Positions 7,303 to 15,627 of a stretch of 26,052 nucleotides of DNA are shown piece by piece. The DNA is from Bacillota bacterium (GTDB taxonomy: Bacteria; Bacillota; Clostridia; Peptostreptococcales; Anaerovoracaceae). The stretch is taken from contig JAKJCD010000009.1 in the NCBI GenBank assembly GCA_022706625.1, positions 1 through 26,052 on the forward strand, written 5' to 3'. The translations under genes and the position numbers were made by a program. Position 1 is the first letter of the stretch. Every line of letters begins with the position of its first letter. The notes under the pieces were generated by a model that was given only the letters and a program-made list of their open reading frames with translations, did not search any database and was not told the origin of the DNA.

Positions 7303-8568
7303 ATGACAAAGAAAATTTTGGCTCATGCAGCTCAGCTGGTGACCTGCAGCGGGTCTAAGGCTAAAAGAGGCAGCGATATGAATGACCTTCATATCATAGA
7401 AGACGGGGCGGTTATAATTACCGATGATATGATCAGTGCGGTAGGTACGACAGAGGAACTGCTGCCAAAGGCCGTTGGAGCTGAGATCATAGACTGCTGC
7501 GGTAAAGCTGTATTGCCGGGTTTTGTTGATTCGCATACTCATTTTATTTTCGGCGGCTATCGTCCTTTAGAGTTTTCATGGCGGCTTTCAGGGGTAAGCT
7601 ACATGGAGATCATGAAGCGCGGAGGCGGGATCAATGCCACCACCATCCCCACAAGAACCGCCTCTTTGGAACAATTAAAGATAGACGGAAAAAAACGACT
7701 GTCTTCTATGCTCTCATACGGTGTTACTACTGTTGAAGGAAAGAGCGGATACGGATTGGATGCCGATACGGAAATCAAACAACTTGAAGCTATGAGGCAG
7801 TTAAATCAAGAGCACCCGATAGATATAGTCACTACTTTTATGGGGGCCCATTCCGTACCTTCGGAGTTTTCGGGCAGAACCGACGATTATGTGGATTACA
7901 TCATAGCGGAAGTGCTGCCGGCTGTGGCAGCAGGAAAGCTTGCGGAGTTCTGCGATGTTTTTTGCGAAGCTGATGTATTCGATATCGAGCAATCCCGCAG
8001 GCTGCTTCTTGCCGCAAAGGATCATGGAATGAAAATAAAGCTGCATGCGGACGAGATCATAAGGATCGGAGGGACGGAATTAGCTGCGGAGCTTGGTGCG
8101 GTTTCGGCAGACCACCTGCTTCAGGCATCGGATAAAGGCATCGGGATGATGGCGGAAAAAGGTGTTATAGCGACCTTGCTTCCCGCCACTGCATTCAGCC
8201 TTAAAGAACCTTATGCAAGAGCCCGTAAGATGATCGACAGCGGCTGTGCCGTCGCTATGGCCACTGATTTCAACCCGGGGAGCTGTTTTACAAACTCCGT
8301 TCCACTTTTATTTGCTCTTGCTACCATATACATGGGTATGACAATAGAGGAAGCAGTCACCGCCATGACCATCAACGGCGCTGCTGCACTTAAAAGGGAA
8401 GAAGAAATAGGAAGCATTGATGCGGGAAAGAAAGCAGACATCATTGTATTGGAATTCCCAAGCTACCAATTCCTTCACTATCACTTCGCCGTGAACATCG
8501 TTGAGAGAGTGTTCAAATCGGGAGAGTTGGTGTATGATAAGCGGAAGTGCCATGGGGAGCAGCTTTAA
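7303..8568 (+). CDS. hutI: Imidazolonepropionase
   Basis: A 421-residue metal-dependent amidohydrolase that opens the imidazolone ring to give N-formimino-L-glutamate, the substrate of ftcD. Metal ligands are visible as HTH (H78, H80 in FVDSHTHFIFGG), the later KLHADE histidine, a further His in SADHLLQ, and the ATDFNPGSC aspartate, all in the amidohydrolase order. The N and C termini form the usual small beta domain (GKADIIVLEF near the end). A purine-rich site (GGAAGGCGGTGG) precedes the ATG. The gene order hutU-ftcD-hutI places it after the gene for the enzyme that uses its product, without affecting pathway logic. Length and residues are normal. Confidence 0.96.
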   Translation: MTKKILAHAAQLVTCSGSKAKRGSDMNDLHIIEDGAVIITDDMISAVGTTEELLPKAVGAEIIDCCGKAVLPGFVDSHTHFIFGGYRPLEFSWRLSGVSYMEIMKRGGGINATTIPTRTASLEQLKIDGKKRLSSMLSYGVTTVEGKSGYGLDADTEIKQLEAMRQLNQEHPIDIVTTFMGAHSVPSEFSGRTDDYVDYIIAEVLPAVAAGKLAEFCDVFCEADVFDIEQSRRLLLAAKDHGMKIKLHADEIIRIGGTELAAELGAVSADHLLQASDKGIGMMAEKGVIATLLPATAFSLKEPYARARKMIDSGCAVAMATDFNPGSCFTNSVPLLFALATIYMGMTIEEAVTAMTINGAAALKREEEIGSIDAGKKADIIVLEFPSYQFLHYHFAVNIVERVFKSGELVYDKRKCHGEQL

Positions 8569-8612
8569 TCCTTCAAAACGAATTTTGCAATAATTATGAA
8601 AGGGAAAGGCAA

Positions 8613-9230
8613 ATGTTTAAGCAACTCTCTATTGATCAATTTACGAAAACACTGGCTTCGGATTCTCCGGCACCGGGAGGCGGAAGTGCCGCCGCTATGG
8701 CCGGCGCCGCAGCGGGAAGCCTTGTGGCTATGGTAGCGTCTCTAACGGCGGGTAAGAAGGGTTATGAAGAGCACTGGGATGAGATGAGTAAAATCAGCGA
8801 AGAAATGGAAGGTGTCAGGAGCTTCTTTTTGGAAGCCATGGACAGGGATGCAGATTCCTATGCAAAGGTTATCGGTTGTTTCAAGCTTCCTAAAAACAGC
8901 GAAGAAGAAAAAAAGCTCCGGTCCGAGGCAATTCAGGATGCACTTTACGGAGCAGCATTAGTCCCTCTGGAAATAGCAGAGAAAGCAGCTGGTATTTTTG
9001 AATATGCTAAGAGCGTTATCGAAAAAGGCAATGAAAATGCCGCTTCAGATGGTGCTGTGGCGGCATTGATGGCACGGGCTTCAGTGAAAGGGGCTTTATA
9101 CAACGTCAAAATAAATGCAGCCTCTCTAAAAGATCCTGCGAGGAAAGCGGGATTGCTTGAAAAGGCAGCGGATCTTGAAACAAAAGCCGATGCGGCAGAG
9201 CAGGAGATCCTTGGGTTGCTTGTATTTTAA
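8613..9230 (+). CDS. fchA: Formiminotetrahydrofolate cyclodeaminase
   Basis: A 205-residue helical enzyme that turns 5-formimino-tetrahydrofolate into 5,10-methenyl-tetrahydrofolate and ammonia, completing histidine breakdown. The signature glycine-rich N-terminal segment SPAPGGGSAAAMAGAAAG (about residues 16-33) and the ENAASDGAVAALMARA block in the last third are clear. The start at 8613 is preferred: it follows a purine-rich stretch (AGGGAAAGG, 8601-8609) and yields the family N terminus. The open frame runs back to 8547 with no family similarity. It is the last gene of the hut operon, ending at a small hairpin. Homologues also serve purine fermentation in clostridia, but the context here is histidine. 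Confidence 0.93.
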   Translation: MFKQLSIDQFTKTLASDSPAPGGGSAAAMAGAAAGSLVAMVASLTAGKKGYEEHWDEMSKISEEMEGVRSFFLEAMDRDADSYAKVIGCFKLPKNSEEEKKLRSEAIQDALYGAALVPLEIAEKAAGIFEYAKSVIEKGNENAASDGAVAALMARASVKGALYNVKINAASLKDPARKAGLLEKAADLETKADAAEQEILGLLVF

Positions 9231-9233
9231 AGC

Positions 9234-9249
9234 TACCGGAGTGCCGGTA
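9234..9249. terminator. Short hairpin between the convergent fchA and deoD genes
   Basis: TACCGG (9234-9239) pairs with CCGGTA (9244-9249) around a four-base loop, exactly between two convergent stop codons. U-tracts are weak on both sides, so it is only a plausible bidirectional terminator. Confidence 0.4.
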
Positions 9250-9251
9250 TG

Positions 9252-9962
9252 CTAAGCTACGATCGCTTCCAATGCGAGCTGCATCATATCAGTAAACGAC
9301 TTTTCGCGCTGCTCGGCAGTCAGTCTGCCTCCTGTGACGAAATGATCGCTGATGGTGACCATGGTCAGGGCTCTGGCATTAAGCCGGGCAGCATTCATAT
9401 AGAGTGCCGCAGCCTCCATTTCGACAGCCATAACACCCATTTTAGCCCATGATTTCCACCAGCCCGGGTCGTCTTCGTAGAATACATCGCAGGATACTAT
9501 ATTTCCCGCGTGTATCGGGATATCCTCATTATCGGAAGCCTGCTTGACCTTAAGTAGAAGGTCAAAATCGCAGCAGGGAGCGAAAAAGCCGGAAAGACCG
9601 TAAGTATGCTGCCAGCCGGAGTCAGTGGAAGCACTCAGCCCCACTACGATATCCATCAGTTTGATATCTTCGTGAAAGGAACCGGCGGAGCCTACCCTTA
9701 TAAGATTTTGAACCCCATATTCTTTTATCAGCTCATAGCTGTATATACCCATGGATGGCATCCCCATGCCGGAACCCTGAACAGAAACAGGAACTCCCTT
9801 GTAGCTTCCTGTATAGCCGAGCATTCCGCGGATCTCATTATAACATCTGGGATTTTCAAGGAAATTTTCCGCAATAAATTTCGCTCTCAGAGGATCTCCG
9901 GGCAAAAGGATGGATTCGGCTATATCGCCATTATTTGCTGCATTGATATGGGCTGTACTCAT
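9252..9962 (-). CDS. deoD: Purine-nucleoside phosphorylase, DeoD type
   Basis: A 236-residue trimer-of-dimers-type enzyme that splits purine nucleosides with phosphate into a base and ribose-1-phosphate in the cytoplasm. Recognisable blocks are ILLPGDPLRAKFIAE (phosphate site), GSGMGMPSMGIYSYEL, the RVGSAGS loop, AVEMEAAALY (ribose-binding Met-Glu) and TISDH (catalytic Asp of the DeoD type). The ATG is preceded by AAAGGAG. An extended -10 promoter lies about 60 bases upstream. It is alone on its strand and converges on the hut operon, so there is no operon partner. Salvage of nucleosides is the expected role. Length is standard. Confidence 0.96.
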   Translation of the reverse strand: MSTAHINAANNGDIAESILLPGDPLRAKFIAENFLENPRCYNEIRGMLGYTGSYKGVPVSVQGSGMGMPSMGIYSYELIKEYGVQNLIRVGSAGSFHEDIKLMDIVVGLSASTDSGWQHTYGLSGFFAPCCDFDLLLKVKQASDNEDIPIHAGNIVSCDVFYEDDPGWWKSWAKMGVMAVEMEAAALYMNAARLNARALTMVTISDHFVTGGRLTAEQREKSFTDMMQLALEAIVA

Positions 9963-10023
9963 TGGCGTTCTCCTTTACCTGATTACAATAGCATTTACAG
10001 TTTCTTAGTTTTTATATAGCAAT

Positions 10024-10032
10024 AGTATAGCA
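10024..10032 (-). promoter_or_regulatory. Extended -10 promoter for deoD
   Basis: On the minus strand TGC precedes TATACT (10029-10024), making an extended -10 element 62 bases before the deoD ATG. The -35 region is poor. Confidence 0.4.
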
Positions 10033-10143
10033 TAAAATATAACACATTCGCATAAATCCTTTCTTCGTTTATTAAAACGATGCTTTACCGAATATATAAC
10101 ATGGAGTATCATGAATGTAATTGCATGTGAAGGAGCTTTGATA

Positions 10144-11898
10144 ATGAAAGACAATAACCTTGAAAGCAGATATCATGAAGCAGAAAAAATCACATCGTTG
10201 AAGCAGATGCTGAAAGTCAGTGCGGAAAAGTATAATGAACGACCGGCATTCCTTGTTAAAAAGGAAAAGGGAGGAAACTACGAGGGGATAAAATATAAAC
10301 AGCTTAAAAATGATGTGGATGCTTTGGGCACAGCACTATTAAACATGGGCTATGGCGGTTCAAAAATAGCGATAATAGGGGAAAACTGCTATGAATGGAT
10401 AACCACCTATCTGGCGGTAGTTAACGGGGCCGGGGTAGTTGTGCCACTAGATAAAGAACTCAATCAGGAAGAGATATATAATCTTATTGCGACAGCGGAA
10501 TGCAGCGCAGTTTTTTTTACTGATACATACGAAAACATATTCAAAGGTCATCCGATAAATCACAAGGTGAGAATGAAAGTCTACGGCGACCGCACCGGTC
10601 TGTCGGAAAAGCTTGAGGAAGAACCTGCAAACGAAGGTATTATCAACTGGACAAGCATGGTAGCCCGGGGCGAGGCTTTGATGCAGCAAGGAGACAGCAG
10701 CTTTATTGATATAGAACCGGACCCGGAAGAAATGAGGATGCTGCTTTTCAGCTCGGGGACGACAGGAAACGCCAAAGGGATAATGCTTTGTCATAAAAAT
10801 ATCGCAAGCAATATTATTGACACTCGCAGGATAGTAGAAGTCACTCCGGAGGACAGGACTCTTTCGATATTGCCCATCCATCACACCTTTGAAAACACCT
10901 TGGGGATGCTGCTTATACTATATAGCGGCGCTTCCGCGGCATTCTGCGAAGGTTTAAAATACGTAACGAAGAATTTTTCTGAAGCGCAGGCTACTATCCT
11001 GGTCGGCGTACCTCTTATATTTGAGTCGATTTACAATAAGATATAGAAACAAGCCGAAAAAAATAAACTGGACGGAGCTTTAAGAAAAGCCATAAAGCTG
11101 AACCGATTTTTGAAAAGTCTGGGCTTCTCCGCCGAAAAAAAGCTTTTCAAGACAATACACGAAAGCTTTGGCGGAAAACTCCGTATGGTGGTTACCGGCG
11201 CGGCTGCCATAGATCCGAATGTTTTAAGGGGATTTGAGGATTTCGGCATAGCTATGCTGCAGGGTTACGGCTTGACTGAGTGTTCCCCTCTTGTGTCAGG
11301 GACCCCCGATTATTCCGACAGGTGCAGAAAAGCCGGGTCTGTTGGGCCGGCCGTTGCCTCTGGTGAAATCAGGATAGACGACCCCGACGAAGAAGGCATC
11401 GGGGAGATCGTATACAGAGGCCCTAATGTCATGCTAGGCTACTATAAAATGCCGGAGGAGTCGGCTGCTGTGCTTAAGGACGGATGGTTTTATACCGGCG
11501 ATTTAGGATTTCTGGATAATGAAGGTTGGCTTTATATAACAGGACGAAAAAAGAACGTCATTGTTACAAAGACAGGGAAAAATATATATCCCGAAGAAAT
11601 CGAGCTCTATGTGAATCGCAGTAAATATGTCCACGAAAGCCTGGTACACGGTGTGAATGAGGGTGACGATGCAGGAACAACTGTAGGCATCCAGATTCAT
11701 CCCGCATACGATATCATATATGAGGAGTTCGGGGCGGAGTACGATGATGCCTGCGTTTACAAGCTGATCAAGGGAGTAATAAAGGATATAAATGAAAAAC
11801 TCCCGATTTACAAGAGGATACGCAATGTCAGCATAAGAAAGGACGAGTTTATCAAAACCACAACGAAAAAGATTAAGCGATTCAATCACGCAAAGTAG
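10144..11898 (+). pseudogene. AMP-binding long-chain acyl-CoA synthetase, broken by an amber codon
   Basis: The frame encodes about 584 residues but carries TAG at 11044-11046, after about 300 codons. Both halves are in one frame, with no insertion or deletion. The first half has the ATP-binding loop LLFSSGTTGNAKG. The second has YGLTECSPLVSG, YTGDLGFLDNEGWLYITGRKKN and a C-terminal lysine region (KTTTKKIKR), so the parent enzyme activated fatty acids with ATP and CoA. The stop falls where the family usually has Trp (NKI-W-KQAEK), which fits a single TGG to TAG change. The start at 10144 follows AAGGAG; an earlier ATG at 10111 has no site. The downstream half has no convincing ribosome site; its first possible start is TTG at 11110. 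Suppression of the stop, or a sequence error, would restore the protein. Confidence 0.8.
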
Positions 11899-11934
11899 CG
11901 GATCGAAAATTGATAATCTTTAAAACTATCATTA

Positions 11935-12852
11935 TTAAATAAATGTCACGGCTCCGGCCGTGGCATTCAACTTTATTGTCACCCCCATCGGAATGGTTAT
12001 CTGAGGGTAGGTGTGCCCTGAACGAAAATTATATACCGAGGGTATACCGATGGGATAAACGATCTGCTCGAAGATTCGGTTTAATGGCAGGGTGTTATCC
12101 TGCTCGCAATCACAACTCGGGATATCTGAAAAAGTGCCGAGTATTATTGCCGCTGCCTCGCCAAGTTTACCCGCAAGCCGCAATGCCGTCAGGTTTCTGT
12201 CTATACGGTAAGGGAGCTCCTCAACATCTTCCAAGAAAAGAATTTTATCTTTCGTATCCACTTCATATGGAGAGCCTAAAGCAGCCGCCAGTACCGACAG
12301 ATTGCCGCCGATGATCTGTCCCTGAGCGCTCCCGGGGCATAGTGTTTCTAGAGTCTCCCCCGGAGGGTTTTGTATTTCTCCTGTCCGGAATCCATGGAAA
12401 ACAGCTTCATACAGGCTGCTTAAAGAGAAATCGTCTAAATCCTTATATCCCCTTGAAGGCATGGGGGCATGATAGGTAATAAAACCGCAGAATTTGTTAA
12501 ATACGGTGTGCAGCGCCGTAATGTCGCTGTAACCGGCAAAAAATTTCGGGTTGCGTGCAATGTTTATATAATCCAGCAAAGGAAGGATCCTGGTTGCACC
12601 ATATCCTCCCCGGATGCAGAATATCCCTTTTATATCCCGGTCGGTGAAGGCATTGTTGACATCCTTCGCCCTGGCTTTATCCGTTCCGGATAAATAGCCG
12701 TCTTTCATAAAACAGCTTGGAAAAGGTATCGGGTCCAAGCCGATGAATCTGATGGATTCGAGCGATATCTCCATTTTTTCTTTTGAGACCGGTGAAGAGG
12801 GCGCTATCAATGCCACTCGGTCCCCCGGCCTCAAGGAGCAGGGCTTAATCAT
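11935..12852 (-). CDS. Muramoyltetrapeptide LD-carboxypeptidase (peptidase S66)
   Basis: A 305-residue serine peptidase of the LdcA/MccF family, which cleaves the last D-residue from murein tetrapeptides during recycling, or detoxifies microcin-like compounds. The catalytic set is visible: nucleophile S109 in AGYSDIT, E208 in LFLEDVEE and H280 in RSGHTYPQ. The IRGGYGATR and GGNLSVL blocks are also conserved. I start at 12852 because AAAGGAGGG (12868-12860) precedes it at normal distance; the frame runs back to 12891 without a site. No signal peptide is present, so it acts in the cytoplasm. It converges with the broken acyl-CoA synthetase gene and is divergent from the M20 peptidase gene, another amide-bond hydrolase. 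Whether it acts on murein or on an antibiotic is undecided. Confidence 0.92.
   Translation of the reverse strand: MIKPCSLRPGDRVALIAPSSPVSKEKMEISLESIRFIGLDPIPFPSCFMKDGYLSGTDKARAKDVNNAFTDRDIKGIFCIRGGYGATRILPLLDYINIARNPKFFAGYSDITALHTVFNKFCGFITYHAPMPSRGYKDLDDFSLSSLYEAVFHGFRTGEIQNPPGETLETLCPGSAQGQIIGGNLSVLAAALGSPYEVDTKDKILFLEDVEELPYRIDRNLTALRLAGKLGEAAAIILGTFSDIPSCDCEQDNTLPLNRIFEQIVYPIGIPSVYNFRSGHTYPQITIPMGVTIKLNATAGAVTFI
11947..11962 (-). terminator. Hairpin at the 3' end of the LD-carboxypeptidase gene
   Basis: On the minus strand CACGGC and GCCGTG enclose a CGGA tetraloop within the last codons, followed by ACATTTATTTAAT. The stem is perfect but the U-tract is broken, so termination is uncertain. 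Confidence 0.35.
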
Positions 12853-13009
12853 ATCTATACCCTCCTTTGCAGGACATAAAGGATTTGACATGCGCTTTAA
12901 TATTCATATGCAACAGTATCTTATTCAGTCATATATATACTATTAAAGTTCTAAGATGGAATCTGTTGCTGCCGGATAAACTTAGAAAACAAAAGGAAAG
13001 GCGGATAAA

Positions 13010-14212
13010 ATGGATATAGAATATTTAAAGCGCCAGGCGGCAGATGCCGCAGCCCGGGCAATCGAGCTCCGCAGAGAGCTGCATAAATGGCCGGAGCCCG
13101 GAAACGAGGAGTTTCGTACCGTCGATATCATAAAAAGAGCACTGGAGGATACAGGATTGCAGGTACGGCATCTTCTTCCCACGGGTATGGTGTGCACAAT
13201 ATCCGGTGATAAAATATCGGAAGAAAATCAAAATGAGAAAGCAGAAGGGATGAAAAACATCGCTCTTCGGGCAGATATAGACGGGCTTCCGATACAAGAA
13301 AAACCGAAGCTGCCGTTCTCATCAAAGATATCAGGATATATGCATGCATGCGGACATGATGTACATACCGCTGTTTTACTGGGAACAGCAATGGTTTTAA
13401 GTAATAATAAGCATCTGCTTAATAGATGTGTAAAGCTTTTGTTTCAGCCGGCAGAAGAAACTATGGGCGGAGCGGAAAGAATGATCGCAGCCGGTTGCCT
13501 CAGAAATCCGGAAATCCATTCTGTTTACGGGCTTCATATCAAACCGGAACTCATGGCCGGCCAAGTAGGGATAAAATACGGCTGCGTACATGCTGCATCG
13601 GATATGTTTCGCATTTATATTAAAGGACTGGGCAGCCATGGCGCTTCTCCGGAAGAGGGGGTGGATGCTCTGCTTACCGGATGCAATATAGTCAATCACT
13701 TGCAAACAGCGATAAGCCGCTCAATAAAAGCGACTGATCCCGCAGTGCTGACAGTAGGTTCATTTCACAGCGGAACAGCGGGGAATGTTATAGCGGGAGA
13801 AGCGATTCTTGAAGGAACCGTCAGAAGCCTTGAAAAAAATGTGAGCGATGCGATCAGGCAGCGGATGGAGGATATTGTCAAACATACAGCTCTGGCGGCG
13901 GGAGCAGAGGGAAGAATCGAATTCACAAAAGGATATCCTGAGTTGGTAAACGACGATACAGTCAATAATCGTATAGTTAAACTGGCTGAGGACCTTATCG
14001 GAAAGGAGAACTTGATACGGATCAACAGTACATCGATGAGGGTAGAGGATTTCTCATATTATCTCCATAACACTGAAGGAGCCTTCTTTTTTTTAGGGAG
14101 CGGGTTTCCCTATCGGGAAAATCCGCCGATTCATTCCGATAACCTCTATATAAACGAAAAATGCATTGAAACCGGGATACTTATGATGTCCGCCCTCTGC
14201 TTGTACGAATGA
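13010..14212 (+). CDS. M20 family metal-dependent amidohydrolase
   Basis: A 400-residue cytoplasmic hydrolase of the M20D group, which cuts N-acyl amino acids or small peptides (hippurate hydrolase or N-acetyl-diaminopimelate deacetylase relatives). The di-metal site is evident: C114, H116 and H119 in MHACGHDVHTA, E149-E150 in PAEETMGG, H176 in GLHIKP and a C-terminal His in PIHSDN. The dimerisation domain lies between about 185 and 295 (GSHGASPEEGVDA). The ATG follows GGAAAGGCGG. A TTGACA (12885-12890) with a poor TATGCA box 16 bases on could be its promoter. It is divergent from the LD-carboxypeptidase gene and ends before a hairpin shared with rpsT. The substrate cannot be told from sequence. 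Confidence 0.92.
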   Translation: MDIEYLKRQAADAAARAIELRRELHKWPEPGNEEFRTVDIIKRALEDTGLQVRHLLPTGMVCTISGDKISEENQNEKAEGMKNIALRADIDGLPIQEKPKLPFSSKISGYMHACGHDVHTAVLLGTAMVLSNNKHLLNRCVKLLFQPAEETMGGAERMIAAGCLRNPEIHSVYGLHIKPELMAGQVGIKYGCVHAASDMFRIYIKGLGSHGASPEEGVDALLTGCNIVNHLQTAISRSIKATDPAVLTVGSFHSGTAGNVIAGEAILEGTVRSLEKNVSDAIRQRMEDIVKHTALAAGAEGRIEFTKGYPELVNDDTVNNRIVKLAEDLIGKENLIRINSTSMRVEDFSYYLHNTEGAFFFLGSGFPYRENPPIHSDNLYINEKCIETGILMMSALCLYE

Positions 14213-14260
14213 TAGCATACAACAAACGGATCCTCTATTAGTGTACCATCGATAAAAAGC

Positions 14261-14291
14261 AAAATAAAAAAGCCGGGAGACACTGCCGACT
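14261..14291 (-). terminator. Terminator of rpsT
   Basis: On the minus strand AGTCGG (14291-14286) pairs with CCGGCT (14276-14271), including one G-U pair, and is followed by TTTTTATTTT. On the plus strand only a short T run follows, so it may weakly stop the M20 gene as well. Confidence 0.7.
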
Positions 14292-14348
14292 TTTCTACGT
14301 ACTGAATTTTGTGCATTTAACTTATGCACAGGTGGGGACGGGTGAGTT

Positions 14349-14618
14349 TTATTCTGCCTTTGATTTTCTAAACTGCTTCGCCATGCGTGAGACTTTTCTC
14401 GATGCGGCATTTTTATGGATGGCTCCTTTGGAAGCAGCCTGCATCAATCTCTTTTCTGCCAAAGCAAGTCTTTCCGAAGCGGCAGCTTTGTCGTTTTCTG
14501 CAATAGCCTTGTCAAAGCCCTTGACAATCTCCTTAAGGTGAGACTTGACTCTCCTGTTGGAAGCGGTCTTCTTTGCAATGATGCCTATTCGTTTTTTTGC
14601 AGATTTTATATTTGCCAT
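14349..14618 (-). CDS. rpsT: 30S ribosomal protein S20
   Basis: An 89-residue, very basic helical protein that binds 16S rRNA during small-subunit assembly. The N terminus MANIKSAKKRI and the block ASNRRVKSHLK are characteristic, as is the C-terminal NAASRKVSRMAK. The ATG at 14618 is chosen because S20 begins MANIKSA and the GGGGTG purine run precedes it; an in-frame GTG nine bases earlier would place the start within that site. A well-formed promoter lies 38 bases upstream of the ATG and a terminator follows. It is divergent from gpr; rpsT next to gpr is a familiar clostridial arrangement. Length is normal. Confidence 0.98.
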   Translation of the reverse strand: MANIKSAKKRIGIIAKKTASNRRVKSHLKEIVKGFDKAIAENDKAAASERLALAEKRLMQAASKGAIHKNAASRKVSRMAKQFRKSKAE

Positions 14619-14655
14619 ATTTTTCACCCCACTTTCACGAAATATAGCCTTTCAA

Positions 14656-14684
14656 AGTATATCCGAATAGAGTTGAAAAATCAA
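14656..14684 (-). promoter_or_regulatory. Sigma-A promoter of rpsT
   Basis: On the minus strand TTGATT (14684-14679), a 17-base spacer and TATACT (14661-14656). It reads away from gpr, whose own sporulation promoter, if any, must share the same 100 bases; I could not find a clear sigma-G match. Confidence 0.7.
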
Positions 14685-14718
14685 GTGCAAAATAGTAAAA
14701 AAAAGTGCAGGTGAAGAA

Positions 14719-15612
14719 ATGGATTTCAGAACGGACTTAGCTATAGAAAGCAAAGAAATGCTCGACGAAAATAACAAAGGTAAAAAAGTTGAGATCCCTG
14801 AGGTGGAGGTGGACGAGGATCAATATGAGCAAGGGGTCAAAGTCACCCGAATCAGGGTCACTGGAGAAACTGGCAGCAGGATCATGGGGAAGCCTTTGGG
14901 CAATTATATCACTATCGAAGTAAGGGATTTGATCGAGGGGGAAGAGGAGGTTAAAACAGCGGTTGTGAGGGCGCTGACAAATGAGCTTTCCAAGCTGGTT
15001 AAGTTCCATAGTAAGCTGAAAGTGCTTGTCATCGGTCTCGGCAACGGCATGGTGACTCCGGACTCCTTGGGGCCGGCAACAGTCTCAAAGGTCAAGGTGA
15101 CGCGGCATATGTTTATAATTACCGGTGCGGAAGAGGATGACGACGTAGGTTGTGTAAGCGCTCTCATCCCAGGAGTGATGTATACCACCGGCATGGAGTC
15201 CTCAGAACTGATCAGGGGCGCCGTAGATATCACAAAACCCGAAGTAGTCATCGCAGTAGATGCTTTGGCGGCAAGAAACGCAGAACGGATAAGCTCGACC
15301 ATTCAAATAACCGATACCGGAATATCTCCAGGTGCGGGTACGGGTAATATGAGAAAAGACCTGACGGAAAAATCTCTCGGTACTAAGGTCGTGGCAATCG
15401 GCGTTCCTACAGTAATAGATTCTAAAACACTGATACTGGATAACCTGGCAGGTTACTTGAAAAAGCCGAAAGAGGCCGAGAAGCATCTGGAAAAAAACGG
15501 TGAGCCCATGATAGTCACTACTACGGATATTGACCAAATCATCGCCGACTTTTCGGATATCATAGCAAATGGCATAAATAATACTTTGCATCCCGGCATA
15601 TATTCCTCTTAA
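14719..15612 (+). CDS. gpr: Germination protease (GPR)
   Basis: A 297-residue aspartic-type endopeptidase made in the forespore. It degrades small acid-soluble spore proteins when the spore germinates, freeing DNA and amino acids. The RTDLAIE sequence at residues 4-10 matches the self-cleavage motif of the family (cut between Asp and Leu). It lies only six residues from the start, so the removed propeptide is much shorter than the roughly 15 residues of the Bacillus enzyme. No upstream in-frame start codon is available, so this is not a start error. Other blocks are VLVIGLGNGMVTPDSLGP, GVMYTTGMESSELI and VIAVDALAAR, and the ending with NNTLHPGI is typical. It is followed at once by spoIIP, a standard pair. 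Confidence 0.96.
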   Translation: MDFRTDLAIESKEMLDENNKGKKVEIPEVEVDEDQYEQGVKVTRIRVTGETGSRIMGKPLGNYITIEVRDLIEGEEEVKTAVVRALTNELSKLVKFHSKLKVLVIGLGNGMVTPDSLGPATVSKVKVTRHMFIITGAEEDDDVGCVSALIPGVMYTTGMESSELIRGAVDITKPEVVIAVDALAARNAERISSTIQITDTGISPGAGTGNMRKDLTEKSLGTKVVAIGVPTVIDSKTLILDNLAGYLKKPKEAEKHLEKNGEPMIVTTTDIDQIIADFSDIIANGINNTLHPGIYSS

Positions 15613-15627
15613 GAAGAGGTGTTTGTA

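Noticed and set aside
11899..11934. Terminator between the broken acyl-CoA synthetase and LD-carboxypeptidase genes
   Set aside because: Only a four-base imperfect pairing (GATA/TATC) is present without a GC stem.
14640..14718. Sigma-G promoter for gpr
   Set aside because: A GTATA-like -35 exists at 14657-14661 but no matching -10 follows at the right distance.
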